A stretch of DNA of 64,000 nt from the NCBI RefSeq assembly GCF_003290185.1, contig NZ_QNFY01000004.1, positions 62,001 through 126,000 of the forward strand, written 5' to 3'. Of the stretch, positions 33,546 through 44,029 are shown in pieces. The translations under genes were made by a program, and so were the position numbers. Source of the stretch: Chryseobacterium lathyri. Lineage in GTDB: Bacteria > Bacteroidota > Bacteroidia > Flavobacteriales > Weeksellaceae. A model generated the notes under the pieces. The model had not been told where the DNA came from. It saw only the letters and a program-made list of their open reading frames with translations, and searched no databases. Positions within the stretch are counted from its first letter, which is position 1, and every line of letters starts with the position of its first letter.

Positions 33546-34991
33546 TTAAAATTTATCCCAGAAAAGTTTTGTTGTTGCTTTATCTCCACCAATTTTACTG
33601 GCAGCTGCGTTAACGTTAGCCCCGTTTAAGACATACTCCTGATCGGAATATGGCATTCTGTAAGGCACAGATGATAAATTAGACTTTGGAGGATTAACAA
33701 GTGTTGGACTATCCAAACGTCTTGTAAAATTCCAGCTTGCAAATCCTTTGTTAAACATTGCAATCCAAGCTTGTGTACCTATAGATTGTTTCCAGTTTGC
33801 CACATTAAATGGATTAGCAGCTAAATACGTTACTGTATTGGCCGTACTTACTCCATTTTCTCTCATAGATTCTGTTACAGCAGCAATATAAAGATCTGCA
33901 GCAGTACCTCCAACAGAGTATCCTCTTGCTGCAGCTTCAGCTTTTAAGAAGGACACTTCCGCATAACTCAATAAATTTGAAGCGGTAGTTGCAGATCTGA
34001 AATAAGGACTTAATTGTGAGAAATTAGTATAAGGATCATTTAATTCTCCGAAAACTCCTCCTTTATAAACTCCTCCAACTTTTGTAAACCATACGTCCAT
34101 TCTCGGATCTGATAAACTACTCATGGTATTAATAACTAACTGACTTGGTAAAAAGTCATTTCTACCGGAAGCTACAAGATTGTCAAAAACAGGATTTGAA
34201 AATGTATTTCCATCATATTTAAATTTATAGGCTTCCGCATCTGAAGAAATTACACCTCCAGCAATCGCTGATTCTACAGTAGTTTTTGATAATGCAGGGT
34301 CAACATCCGCTAAATTTATACCTAATCTTAATTTTATCGAATTAGCAAACTTTGTCCATTTCGCCATGTCTCCGGAATAAACCAGATCTCCGGAGTAATC
34401 TCCGCCAATTGGCATGTATCCTTTAGCACCCGGCTTAATGGTTGCAATAACATCATTGATTCTTTTGATCAAATCAACATAAATAGTTTTTGCATCGTCG
34501 TATTTTGGTGTTAAAATTTCATCCGGTTTAAAGGTCTCAGAATAAGGAACATCACCAAAGGTATCCACCAAATTCTCCCAGATAAAGATTTCTTCAATTT
34601 CTAACGTTGCCAATTTATTAATACGAACATCATCGGTATTAACCTCGTTTTTCAAATTAGTTTTGGCTTGTCTAATATTATTAAGACTATAGACATACAT
34701 TCTATTAAAATGATTTCTAGGCTGGTTTCTGGTAACCAGGTTATATTGACTTTCGTCCGGATATTGAGTTTCAGCCCACTGTTGTGTAAAAAATCTGTAA
34801 TTGTTAAAATTCACACTTGGATTATCCATATAATAGGATGACTGATACAAAGCAGTAGCTAGCAAGTTTTCTGATGGTAGAACCGATGGGTGCTTAGGAT
34901 CATCATTAAGAGAAGTCAGATCACTTTGACATGAACTTAAACTTAAACCTACACATAGAGATACCAAACTTATTTTTAAAATATTTTTCAT
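33546..34991 (-). CDS. SusD/RagB-like nutrient-binding outer-membrane lipoprotein (pair 1)
   Basis: A 481-residue surface lipoprotein. The lipobox LSLSSC puts the modified cysteine near residue 21. The body is a TPR-like SusD fold with family landmarks FFTQQWAETQYPDES, DTFGDVPYSETF, YDDAKTIYVDLIKRIND, GDMAKWTKFANSIKLRLGI, YAEVSFLKAEAAARGY and the C-terminal RRLDSP. SusD caps the SusC channel and captures the ligand. The ligand is not predictable, and no glycan-degrading enzymes are nearby. It lies 11 bp after susC in one operon and ends at the terminator shared in form with pair 2. Confidence 0.92.
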   Translation of the reverse strand: MKNILKISLVSLCVGLSLSSCQSDLTSLNDDPKHPSVLPSENLLATALYQSSYYMDNPSVNFNNYRFFTQQWAETQYPDESQYNLVTRNQPRNHFNRMYVYSLNNIRQAKTNLKNEVNTDDVRINKLATLEIEEIFIWENLVDTFGDVPYSETFKPDEILTPKYDDAKTIYVDLIKRINDVIATIKPGAKGYMPIGGDYSGDLVYSGDMAKWTKFANSIKLRLGINLADVDPALSKTTVESAIAGGVISSDAEAYKFKYDGNTFSNPVFDNLVASGRNDFLPSQLVINTMSSLSDPRMDVWFTKVGGVYKGGVFGELNDPYTNFSQLSPYFRSATTASNLLSYAEVSFLKAEAAARGYSVGGTAADLYIAAVTESMRENGVSTANTVTYLAANPFNVANWKQSIGTQAWIAMFNKGFASWNFTRRLDSPTLVNPPKSNLSSVPYRMPYSDQEYVLNGANVNAAASKIGGDKATTKLFWDKF

Positions 34992-35002
34992 TTTTACGCA
35001 AT

Positions 35003-37999
35003 TTAGAATTTAAATGTTACATTGACTCCAAGATCTCTTGTAGTTGGCATTGAGCCGATGGACCACCCATAAGAATTGAGCCCTCCACCCACAACAGCCT
35101 CAGGATCAGCATATGGTAAATTTTTATGGATAATCCATAAATTTCTTCCTACAATCGAAATTTTAGCATCATAAATTTTGGTTCCAGCCAATAAAGATTT
35201 AGGAAGCATATATCCAATACTAGCCTCTCTTAACTTAATAAAGGAACCATCATAAACAAATTCACGGGATGGCTGTGTTTTATACCCCATAGAACTTCCA
35301 TTATCAAACTGAGACAATTCAATATTATTGGGAGTTCCATTTGGAAGAACTCCTGGGAGTATAACGTTTTTATCTCTATAATCTCCAATAGCTGTTTCTT
35401 TGTATAGACCTGAAGATAATCCATAATACATATCCGTTGAGAATATATCTCCTCCTTTGCGCATATCGATTAAGAAGCTTAAAGAGAATCCTTTATAACT
35501 AAGACTATTTCTTATCCCTCCAATCCAATCAGGAGTAGTGTTACCAATAATCTGATTAGGGTTCTGCAAATACTTTCCGGTTTTTGGATCAACTACTTTC
35601 TCTCCGTTTAAATACGTATAGTCAGCCCCAACCAATGTTCCCCAAGCTTCTCCTACTCTTGCATTTAAAGAAACTCCTCCTTGAAAACTATTTAATAAAA
35701 GATTGGTGATTCCTGGATACAGACTAACCACTTCATTTTTATTTTTAGACCAGTTGACATCTATATTCCAAGTAAAATCTTTAGATTTAATTGGCACTAA
35801 TCCTAACTGCACTTCGTATCCGGTATTGTCAATTCTACCAGCGTTGATAACCTTACCTGTATATCCGATTCCTGAAGAAACAGGAAGAACAATGATTTGA
35901 TCAACTGTTTTTGTTTTATAATAAGCGAAGTCAACGGTTATTCTATCTTTTAGGAAATGAGCTTCAGTCCCTATTTCAAATTCTTTAGATCTTTGAGGTT
36001 TTAGATTTGGATTAGACTGATTTAAGATTGAATTGTATATTCCTATAGTTGATAAGATTCCTGCAGATCTATAATTATTAGCTAGCTGATATGGATCAGC
36101 TGTACCACCAACCTCTGCATAGTTCGCTCTTAATTTCCAGAAATTCATCCAATTTTTAGTATCTAAAATTTCAGACATAATTACTGCACCTGTTACAGAA
36201 GGATAATTATATACATTATTTCCTGCCGGCAAAGTTGAGCTTTGATCCACTCTCCATGTTCCGTCTATATAGAATTTTTTGAAGAAATCAAATGAGGCTG
36301 TAATGTATCCAGAATTTGTTTGAGTTGTGAACTCATTTTCATCTGATGCCAAAGGTGATTTTTTAGAGTTTGACAATGCATAAATTCCCGCAACTACCAA
36401 GCCTCCTTCTGTTGAAGCATAAACAGAATTAAAATAATTTCTACGTATATTTCCACCTACAACTCCAGAAACATTAATATCATCTGTTATATTAAATTTA
36501 TAATTAGCCATTAAGTCGTAATTGGTTTCAGTCCTCAATACATCACGCCTTGCATAGCCAGAAGAAATAGTATTATTGGATTGCCCAAAGGCTTGTGGCA
36601 GAGATCCTACAGCCAATCTACTTTCTGCCAAAAGATTTGATCTATCATAAGAAACTTTTCCAGTAATAGAAATATTATCTATTACATCATAGGTTGCTTG
36701 TGCATAAGTAAAACTTCTGAACCTATTATCTGAAGTATAGTTTTGGTAAGCTTGAAAATATGGGTTATTCCAATATGCCGGTGCTCCATTAGTTGCTGAT
36801 TTTCTATTCCACACGACGTTACCATAATTGTTCGATGCACTGGCAATCGCAGGATCAACATTCGCAAAATATGAATTCTCCAGATCCTTAAGATCTACAT
36901 TGGTTTGCCACCATTGTCTGAAACCTGTTGCTATATTATTGGAATACCCTGTAATCCCACGTCCTTTGGTATCCTGCAAAGTCATTGTAGAATAAAAGGA
37001 AGTATGCAATTTGGGAGTTAAGTCATAGTTAATCTTTAAAGAGAAATTATTCTTGTTGAGATGTGAATTAGGAATCAAACCATCTGACATCATATTTTCA
37101 TAGGTAAAACTAATATTTTTCCCTTTTTGTCCTTTTTCCAGGGTTACACTATTACTAAATGTAGTTGGATTATCAAAGAATTTAATCGGGCCGTTTTTAG
37201 CAGCGACCCATGGTGTAGCTTTTTTGTAGTTAGGAGAAGTCGGGTCAAAAGAGTCCCATTGATAAACCATCAAATTAGGATCAAATTTTGGGCCCCAAGA
37301 TGCATCCGCATTGAAATTTGCATTATTTAAACCATCACCAGCCTGCGTTCCAAATTTTTGAGAATATCCGGCGCCATAGCTTGTTTGGTATTCGGGAAAT
37401 GTTGATTTATCAATAAAACCAACCTGCATCGAAGAAGAAAATGTAACTCCCCAGGAACCGTCATCTTTCCCCTTTCCATTCTTTGTTGTTATTACAATTA
37501 CTCCATTTAAACCTCTTTCTCCATAAAGAGCAGATGCCGCAGCACCTTTTAAAACGTTGATAGATTCAATATCTTCCTGATTGATATCAGATAAAGCATT
37601 ACCATAATCAATATTTTTCTCCTGGGTATACGTATTATTTACTGGAGATCCATCAATCACAATTAAAGGATTTCCCCCTCCAAGAGTTTTTATACCTCTT
37701 ATCAATAAGTTTGATGAGCCTCCAAAGTTGTTATTTGTTGTAACATTTAAGCCAGCTACCTTTCCTGATAATTGCGATGCTATATTCCCTGTATTTGTTG
37801 TACCATCAGAGAGTGCACTTGCCTTAATTTCCTGGGAAGCATAACCAAGAGATTTCTTTTCTCTTTTAATCCCAAGTGCAGTTACTACCACCCCTTCAAT
37901 TTCTTTTGCTTTAATTGTATCATTCTTCTCTTGTGCTTGAGCAATAGCAACAGAGGAAGACAATACCAAAACAAGCAGACTTGTTGTCAGTTTCTTCAT
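35003..37999 (-). CDS. SusC/RagA-like TonB-linked outer-membrane transporter (pair 1)
   Basis: A 998-residue TonB-dependent receptor. The signal peptide MKKLTTSLLVLVLSSSVAIA is followed directly by EIEGVVVTALGIKREKKSLG and the plug domain (about 35-170; GGSSNLLIRGIKTLGGG and DIESINVLKGAAASALYG). A 22-strand barrel ends in aromatic F (VNVTFKF). It lacks the usual N-terminal carboxypeptidase-D-like domain. ATG 37999 is the signal-peptide start; an upstream in-frame start at 38026 overlaps the -7 box. It imports an unknown substrate together with the SusD-like partner. Confidence 0.93.
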   Translation of the reverse strand: MKKLTTSLLVLVLSSSVAIAQAQEKNDTIKAKEIEGVVVTALGIKREKKSLGYASQEIKASALSDGTTNTGNIASQLSGKVAGLNVTTNNNFGGSSNLLIRGIKTLGGGNPLIVIDGSPVNNTYTQEKNIDYGNALSDINQEDIESINVLKGAAASALYGERGLNGVIVITTKNGKGKDDGSWGVTFSSSMQVGFIDKSTFPEYQTSYGAGYSQKFGTQAGDGLNNANFNADASWGPKFDPNLMVYQWDSFDPTSPNYKKATPWVAAKNGPIKFFDNPTTFSNSVTLEKGQKGKNISFTYENMMSDGLIPNSHLNKNNFSLKINYDLTPKLHTSFYSTMTLQDTKGRGITGYSNNIATGFRQWWQTNVDLKDLENSYFANVDPAIASASNNYGNVVWNRKSATNGAPAYWNNPYFQAYQNYTSDNRFRSFTYAQATYDVIDNISITGKVSYDRSNLLAESRLAVGSLPQAFGQSNNTISSGYARRDVLRTETNYDLMANYKFNITDDINVSGVVGGNIRRNYFNSVYASTEGGLVVAGIYALSNSKKSPLASDENEFTTQTNSGYITASFDFFKKFYIDGTWRVDQSSTLPAGNNVYNYPSVTGAVIMSEILDTKNWMNFWKLRANYAEVGGTADPYQLANNYRSAGILSTIGIYNSILNQSNPNLKPQRSKEFEIGTEAHFLKDRITVDFAYYKTKTVDQIIVLPVSSGIGYTGKVINAGRIDNTGYEVQLGLVPIKSKDFTWNIDVNWSKNKNEVVSLYPGITNLLLNSFQGGVSLNARVGEAWGTLVGADYTYLNGEKVVDPKTGKYLQNPNQIIGNTTPDWIGGIRNSLSYKGFSLSFLIDMRKGGDIFSTDMYYGLSSGLYKETAIGDYRDKNVILPGVLPNGTPNNIELSQFDNGSSMGYKTQPSREFVYDGSFIKLREASIGYMLPKSLLAGTKIYDAKISIVGRNLWIIHKNLPYADPEAVVGGGLNSYGWSIGSMPTTRDLGVNVTFKF

Positions 38000-38023
38000 A
38001 TCAAATTTAATTTTAAGACTGTA

Positions 38024-38053
38024 CAAATTTGTAAAACTTTATTAAAAGCACAA
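38024..38053 (-). promoter_or_regulatory. promoter of susCD pair 1
   Basis: Minus-strand -33 TTG (38051-38053), 19-bp spacer and -7 CAAATTTG (38024-38031), nearly identical to the promoter of pair 2. Confidence 0.7.
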
Positions 38054-38362
38054 AGTAAAATCATAAAAAAAATACAAAATATTTATTAAATTTAATAATT
38101 AATAACAATAATTCATTAAATTATGTTAAAATCAATATAATTAACAAAAACAAAACATCTAACCATTATTTTGTTTCAGAAAAATCCAACTGATTTTAAT
38201 TGATATTTTCTATATAGAATATTTCTAAATACACAATAAGTTACTGATAATAAAATAATTACTCACTTAAAAATGAGTAAGGCAAAAATAAATCACAAAA
38301 TTAACAATGTCATACATATCATATTTTCGTTGTAAAAAATCCTTAAGTCACAAATATTAAAC
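38054..38362. other. AT-rich intergenic region between the two susCD pairs
   Basis: Very AT-rich, with no open frame or RNA recognised. A similar TGATTTTAATTGATA-type string near 38188 recurs before pair 2 (near 43073), so the upstream DNA was duplicated too. Confidence 0.5.
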
Positions 38363-38412
38363 AAAAAAAACCGCCCGAAGGCGGCTTTTGATATGAATGT
38401 TAAAATATATCT
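38363..38412 (-). terminator. terminator of susCD pair 2
   Basis: Minus strand GCCGCC-TTCG-GGCGGT plus eight T, directly after the susD stop. The sequence is nearly the same as at 33494-33536. Confidence 0.88.
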
Positions 38413-39843
38413 TTAGTTGATATCCCAGAATATTTTTGTGGTTAATTTATCTCCACCGATTGCAGCACTTGCAGCAGCATAATTACTACCATTCGTTGTA
38501 GCTTCAGCAGTAGGATATTGAAGTCTTACAGGAACTTTTCCTTCGGCATTTGGAATTGCAGTTGAAGGAGCAACCAATTGAGGATAGTCTAATCTTCTGT
38601 AAAAATTCCAGGAAGTTATTGCCTGATTATACATCGCAACCCAAGCCTGCTCACCAATAGATTTTTTCCAGTTGGCAGCATTATATGGATGCGCAGCAAT
38701 ATAAGCGGCAGCATCTGATGCTAATCCCCAATCATTAAAAGATGAAGTAATTGCATCAGAATATAATGCAGCAGGGCTTCCTCCTATACCCCATCTTGCA
38801 GCGGCTTCAGCACGATAAAAAGATACTTCAGTATAGCTTAAAATTATCCCTGGTGTAGTAGCAGTATATGCAAACTCGCCAGCATTTGAAAAATCAGCAA
38901 ATTCTCCCGGAGTCCCAATAACTTGGCCTATATAATCACCGTCAACATCTGTATAATATGCACTGATTCTTGGATCGCTATTAGCATTCATATAATCAAC
39001 CAAAGTCTTTCCAGCAATAAAGTCATCTCTGGAGCTCGTTTCCTGGAACATAGGATTTTCATTAGGAGAAGCTTCTAGATATTGAAACTGGCAATTATCA
39101 CCTGATGAAGTTATTACACCGCCTGTTATTGCTTTGTTTACAGTATTTTGTGCTAAGGTAGGATTAACATCTGCTAAACTAATTCCCAATTTAAGCAATA
39201 ATGAATTTCCAAATTTTCTCCATTTTGCTATATCACCCTTGTAATATATATCTCCATTACCAAAAGTACCTCCAGTAGCTGATAAATTATTAATATCATC
39301 AGTTAATTTAGTTATAAGAGATGAGTATATTTCAGATGCTTTGTCATATTTCGGAAGTGGATAAAGATCTATGTTCAGAGCCTGTGAATAAGGAATATCT
39401 CCATAGGTATCCACTAAAACCTGATAAGTATAAACCTTCAACATATCAACTATAGCCAACTGATTTTTCTTTTTAGCAGGCCATGAAGCTATTTCTGAGG
39501 GAGTTGGCGCGTAAGCATTAATAATTCTTTCTGCCTGATCCAAGTTTTTCAATACGTTCACATAATTGTCGGTCCAAACATTATTAGATACGGTTCTATT
39601 CGTAAAGTCATAATTACTTTCATTTACATAAATAGTTTCTGTCCAGTACTGCATAGTCAGCCTAAAGTTGTTTTCATTTACACTAGGCGTGTTCATATAA
39701 TCACTAAGCTCTTTTTGTGCATAAGTAAGTAAAGACTCCTGAGTCGTGTTATAAAATGCATGATCATCCAAATTGACATCATCAGTCGTTGAACATCCTA
39801 TAAACAAAAGAGCTAATATTGGTGTTATTATATATTTTTTCAT
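38413..39843 (-). CDS. SusD/RagB-like nutrient-binding outer-membrane lipoprotein (pair 2)
   Basis: A 476-residue surface lipoprotein with lipobox LLFIGC (cysteine about residue 17). It is a full-length relative of the SusD at 33546, sharing DTYGDIPYSQAL, YDKASEIYSSLITKL, GDIAKWRKFGNSLLLKLGI, YTEVSFYRAEAAARW and the C-terminal RRLDYPQLV. The partner SusC ends five bases upstream. Sequence has diverged clearly in the ligand-facing middle, so the two pairs probably bind related but different substrates. Confidence 0.92.
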   Translation of the reverse strand: MKKYIITPILALLFIGCSTTDDVNLDDHAFYNTTQESLLTYAQKELSDYMNTPSVNENNFRLTMQYWTETIYVNESNYDFTNRTVSNNVWTDNYVNVLKNLDQAERIINAYAPTPSEIASWPAKKKNQLAIVDMLKVYTYQVLVDTYGDIPYSQALNIDLYPLPKYDKASEIYSSLITKLTDDINNLSATGGTFGNGDIYYKGDIAKWRKFGNSLLLKLGISLADVNPTLAQNTVNKAITGGVITSSGDNCQFQYLEASPNENPMFQETSSRDDFIAGKTLVDYMNANSDPRISAYYTDVDGDYIGQVIGTPGEFADFSNAGEFAYTATTPGIILSYTEVSFYRAEAAARWGIGGSPAALYSDAITSSFNDWGLASDAAAYIAAHPYNAANWKKSIGEQAWVAMYNQAITSWNFYRRLDYPQLVAPSTAIPNAEGKVPVRLQYPTAEATTNGSNYAAASAAIGGDKLTTKIFWDIN

Positions 39844-39848
39844 GTTCT

Positions 39849-42800
39849 TTAGAAATTAATTTTTACATTAAATGAAATGTTTCTAGTAGCTGGCATTGGT
39901 CCAGATTGGTATCCTTGAATATTTCCAGAGGAAAGCCCTGCTTCCGGATCAGAATAAGGTAAATTTTTATGCATAATCCATAAGTTATTTCCTATTAAAC
40001 TTACCGACATGCCCTGTATAAATTTAGAATTAAAGAATTCTTTATTAAATCTATAAGTTATTGCTACCTCTCTTAGTTTTATGAAACTTGCATCATATAC
40101 ATAAGCTGCTCCAGGAAGGTCTGTTCCAAGCACTTGGCTTGATTGTGATTTATCCAATCTGATTGTATTCGGAATATAAGTTCCTGGACTATTAGGGTTC
40201 TCCATTACTCCCGGAAGAATTACCCCTCCACCATTGGCTAGCGTATTTCTGATTGGATTTCCTAGATCATTAAATCCTACTGAATCCGGATAGATCCCTG
40301 TTCCATATCCATAAAATTGATCTAATGAATATATTTTCCCTCCTTTTCTCCAATCAATTAAGAAGCTTAATGACAAGTTCTTGTAATTCAATGTATTATT
40401 CATACCAGCCGTCCAGTCAGCCTGGAAACTTCCTTGGTTATATGTAGGAGTGTCTGTTACTAAATAAGCCCCATTTTCTCCAACAATACGCTGTCCATTT
40501 GAATCATAAACATAGTCAGATGTCCATATTGAACCATAATCTCCATTAAGAGGGGCATTAATACTAACCCCACCCTGGGCTCTACCCATTGTAATATTTT
40601 CAATACCTTCAGCAAGTGCCGTTACTTTTGTCCAAGGATTAGACCAGTTTAAACTTAAATCCCAAGAGAAATTAGTTGTTTTAATAGGTGTTGCATTAAT
40701 GGATACTTCAAAACCTTTTGTTGTAAGTTCTCCTGCATTTTGGGTCTTAGCCAGCGCTCCGTTAGCAAAAGAAACTGGCAACGGTAATATCTGATCAAAT
40801 GCTTTATTCTGGAACCAAGCAACATCAAAACCTAAACGATTATTAAACATTTTTGTTTCAATACCGAATTCTATGTTTTTAAGCCCTTGAGATTTAAGTT
40901 CAAAATTTCTAAGAGTTGTGTTGTAAGCATAGATTGGAATGTCTCCATAAGAAGGCTGTGAGAAATATCTATTCAATAACTGGTCTGCTCCAGTATCTGA
41001 TCCCACTTCTGCATAGGCTGCACGTATCTTACCAAAATTCAACCAGTTTGCTTTTATTAGGTTTGAAAATACAACACTGGCAGATAATGAAGGATACCAG
41101 TAAACAGCATCATTTTCAGGAAGAGCAGTAGACTGATCTCTTCTGTAAGTACCTTCTAAGTAATATGTGTTTTTATACCCCAGTGATATTTGACCAAATA
41201 CGCCATAAACATATTTTGATAAGTCTGAAATTATAGGTCTAACTGGCGCAGAATTTGAATTCGCTATTGTATAAATTCCAGGAATATAAAGACCTCCTGA
41301 TGTAGATTGCTGATTAGAATACGTTTTTTGTACATTAACGTTACCTCCTAATAGAACATTGAAGTTAAAATCATCAGTAATATTCTTTTTATATGTTCCT
41401 ATGAAATCATAATTGGTTTCGGAAAACTTATATTGACTCGTAGCATAACCTGAAGGCTGATTAACCCCTCCATTTAGCCCAAAGGAATTCCCTGTATATG
41501 ACCCTACAGCTTTTCTGTCCTCGGTAATCATTGTGTAACCATCTCTTCCCATTCTTACTAATAGGTTAATATCTTTTGTTACATCATAACTTAAACTGAA
41601 GTTTCCTGCAAATCTGTCTCTTGAGTCATTCTGATAGTTTTCATATCGCTGAAAATAAGGATTATCCCAGAATGCCGGTGTCAGATCTGTCATACTCCTC
41701 ATATTCCATGTATAATTCTTTTTATACGCATCATAGAGATACTGCAAATCTTTAACATCAGTGTTTGTAGCCCACCATTGTCTGAAATTGGTCATAATAT
41801 TATCATTATAACCGGTCGTATTTCGACCAACAGTTTTTTGAGTAATATAATTGGCATATAAGTTAGCAGTCAACTTATCTGTCAATTTATATGATGCATT
41901 TCCACTGAAGTTATTTTTAATCAATGAACTGTTTGGCATTATATCAGAAGCATCAGTGTTTGTATAACTTAATCGATAAGTTGCCTGATCATTTCCTCCA
42001 TTGAAAGATAAACTATTTACGTAATTTGTTCCTGTATTAAAGAATTTAATCGGACCATTTTTCGCCATTTGCCAAGGTGTTCTTTGCCCTTCAGTTGGAG
42101 AACCCGGAATAAATGCACCATACTGCCATACCATTGATCCATCATAAGGCGAACCGTAAGAAGCATCATTACCAAAAGATACCCTTGGGCTTCCTTGATA
42201 CAATGCACTACTAAAGCTTCTCCCTGTATACCCTTGTCCATATTGAGTCTGATATTCCGGGAAAGTAGATTTATCTATAGTAGACATAGTAATAGAAGTA
42301 GAGAATTCCATCCCAATACCTTCTTTATTCTTCTTTCCTCTTTTTGTAGTAATAATGATGGCACCATTCTGTGCTCTCGAACCATATAATGCAGTTGCTG
42401 CCGCACCTTTAAGAACGTTGATAGTCTCTATATCATTGGGGTTGATATCTGATACTGAACTTCCATAGTCATAACCACCACCACCAGTGGCTTGGTTGGC
42501 CGTATTGATATTTTTATTCATAATAGGAACACCATCTACTACAAAAAGCGCCTGGTTATCTCCTAATAGAGATTTATATCCTCTTGTAACTACATTGATA
42601 GATCCTCCAAAGTTTGTACTTTGTTTAATTTCTAAACCCGCTACTTTACCGGATAGGTTATTTAAGAAGTTAGTAGTAGGATTTTTATTAACAGCCTCTC
42701 CCTTTACTTCCTGGGTAGCATAACCGAGAGATCTTTTCTCTCTCTTAATTCCGAGTGCAGTTACTACTACTCCCTCGATTTCTTTTGTTTTTACAGTATC

Positions 42801-42878
42801 ATTCTTCTGTTGAGCGTTAGCAATGGCAACAGATGAAGACAATACCAAAACAAGCAGACTTGTCGTTAGTTTCTTCAT
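39849..42878 (-). CDS. SusC/RagA-like TonB-linked outer-membrane transporter (pair 2)
   Basis: A 1009-residue TonB-dependent receptor closely related to the one at 35003. The signal peptide is the same (MKKLTTSLLVLVLSSSVAIA), followed by EIEGVVVTALGIKREKRSLG. The plug includes GGSINVVTRGYKSLLGDN and DIETINVLKGAAATALYG, and the barrel ends NVKINF. Again no carboxypeptidase-like N-terminal domain. The signal-peptide codons and upstream DNA are almost identical in both genes, while the barrels differ. This suggests duplication followed by divergence, or gene conversion of the 5' end. ATG 42878 is chosen by the signal peptide and promoter position. Confidence 0.93.
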   Translation of the reverse strand: MKKLTTSLLVLVLSSSVAIANAQQKNDTVKTKEIEGVVVTALGIKREKRSLGYATQEVKGEAVNKNPTTNFLNNLSGKVAGLEIKQSTNFGGSINVVTRGYKSLLGDNQALFVVDGVPIMNKNINTANQATGGGGYDYGSSVSDINPNDIETINVLKGAAATALYGSRAQNGAIIITTKRGKKNKEGIGMEFSTSITMSTIDKSTFPEYQTQYGQGYTGRSFSSALYQGSPRVSFGNDASYGSPYDGSMVWQYGAFIPGSPTEGQRTPWQMAKNGPIKFFNTGTNYVNSLSFNGGNDQATYRLSYTNTDASDIMPNSSLIKNNFSGNASYKLTDKLTANLYANYITQKTVGRNTTGYNDNIMTNFRQWWATNTDVKDLQYLYDAYKKNYTWNMRSMTDLTPAFWDNPYFQRYENYQNDSRDRFAGNFSLSYDVTKDINLLVRMGRDGYTMITEDRKAVGSYTGNSFGLNGGVNQPSGYATSQYKFSETNYDFIGTYKKNITDDFNFNVLLGGNVNVQKTYSNQQSTSGGLYIPGIYTIANSNSAPVRPIISDLSKYVYGVFGQISLGYKNTYYLEGTYRRDQSTALPENDAVYWYPSLSASVVFSNLIKANWLNFGKIRAAYAEVGSDTGADQLLNRYFSQPSYGDIPIYAYNTTLRNFELKSQGLKNIEFGIETKMFNNRLGFDVAWFQNKAFDQILPLPVSFANGALAKTQNAGELTTKGFEVSINATPIKTTNFSWDLSLNWSNPWTKVTALAEGIENITMGRAQGGVSINAPLNGDYGSIWTSDYVYDSNGQRIVGENGAYLVTDTPTYNQGSFQADWTAGMNNTLNYKNLSLSFLIDWRKGGKIYSLDQFYGYGTGIYPDSVGFNDLGNPIRNTLANGGGVILPGVMENPNSPGTYIPNTIRLDKSQSSQVLGTDLPGAAYVYDASFIKLREVAITYRFNKEFFNSKFIQGMSVSLIGNNLWIMHKNLPYSDPEAGLSSGNIQGYQSGPMPATRNISFNVKINF

Positions 42879-42904
42879 ATCAAATTTTAATTTTGTATCA
42901 TCTA

Positions 42905-42934
42905 CAAATTTGTAAAACTTTCTTAAAAACACAA
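42905..42934 (-). promoter_or_regulatory. promoter of susCD pair 2
   Basis: Minus-strand -33 TTG (42932-42934), 19-bp spacer, -7 CAAATTTG (42905-42912). Confidence 0.7.
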
Positions 42935-43384
42935 AATAAAATCTTAAAAAAATATCAATTATTCATTTATTTTTAAAAAAAATATGATAAAAATTACTAA
43001 ATTAAGTTAAAAACAAAACAATTAACAATAACAAACTATTTAAACAATATCTTTTTTCAGAAAAAGGCAAATCATTTTAATTGATAATTTCTATAGGAAA
43101 CATTAACAAAATATCATGATAACAACCTGATTATCAAATGAATTAATCACATTATAATGATAAATAATTACTTACTTCATTTATAATACAATGTATTGCA
43201 TATAAATATTTTATCTATTTAAACAGGGATTAAAGCGCTACTTTTAAATAAAACACAATCACAAGCGATAAAAGTTGTTATGAGATTTTAACCAATATAT
43301 TATAAATAGGTTCTAAATATTCATTGATTAAGACTACAATATATTTTACTAATTTTACACCACTTTATGATATGGTAAAAACGT
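42935..43384. other. AT-rich intergenic region between susC and rnhB
   Basis: Divergent spacer of about 450 bp. No open frame, RNA or long repeat was recognised; it must contain the rnhB promoter, which I could not define. Confidence 0.5.
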
Positions 43385-43969
43385 ATGGGCTTATTACAAA
43401 AATGGACGGATCTCTACATCGAGGCTGGATGTGATGAAGTGGGAAGAGGATGCTTAAGCGGTCCGGTAGTTGCGGCAGCCGTTATTCTGGATGATAGCTT
43501 TAAGCCAAATTTAGTTAATGATTCAAAGAAGCTGACATTTAAGACGAGGATGGAACTGGATAGTTATATAAAAGATAATGTAAAAAATTACGCCATTGCA
43601 GAACTGCCTCCTTCTTTTATTGATGAACACAATATTCTTAATGCGAGCATTCATGCTATGCATCGTGCATTAGATCAATTAACAATAATTCCGGAGCTGA
43701 TTTTAGTAGACGGAAATAAATTCCATCCTTATAATTACATTCCTCATCAGTGCATCATACAAGGAGATGCAAAGGTTTTATCTATTGCAGCAGCTTCTAT
43801 TCTTGCCAAAAACTACAGGGATCGATTGATGATTGAACTTCATGAAGAATTTCCACAATATAACTGGAACACCAATTTTGGATATGCCACCAAAGCTCAT
43901 CAGCAGGCTTTAATAAAATATGGTCCGACAAAACACCACCGAAGATCATTCAGATTAGAATATGATTAA
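43385..43969 (+). CDS. rnhB: ribonuclease HII
   Basis: A 194-residue enzyme that cuts the RNA strand of RNA-DNA hybrids and removes single ribonucleotides from DNA. The opening EAGCDEVGRGCLSGPVVAAA holds the first catalytic Asp-Glu pair. Further signatures are NDSKKLTFKTR, LILVDGNKF (third acidic residue) and KVLSIAAASILAKNYRD (fourth). The C-terminal helix ends GYATKAHQQALIKYGPTKHHR, as in the family. Length is normal. It is monocistronic, convergent with yidC. Confidence 0.96.
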   Translation: MGLLQKWTDLYIEAGCDEVGRGCLSGPVVAAAVILDDSFKPNLVNDSKKLTFKTRMELDSYIKDNVKNYAIAELPPSFIDEHNILNASIHAMHRALDQLTIIPELILVDGNKFHPYNYIPHQCIIQGDAKVLSIAAASILAKNYRDRLMIELHEEFPQYNWNTNFGYATKAHQQALIKYGPTKHHRRSFRLEYD

Positions 43970-43982
43970 ATAGGACATAACA

Positions 43983-44013
43983 AAAAGAGAAGCAAAATTT
44001 GCTTCTCTTTTTT
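43983..44013. terminator. terminator between rnhB and yidC
   Basis: AAAGAGAAGCAAA / TTTGCTTCTCTTT stem followed by T on the plus side and preceded by A, so it may serve both convergent genes. Confidence 0.85.
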
Positions 44014-44029
44014 ATAATATACTGTTATT

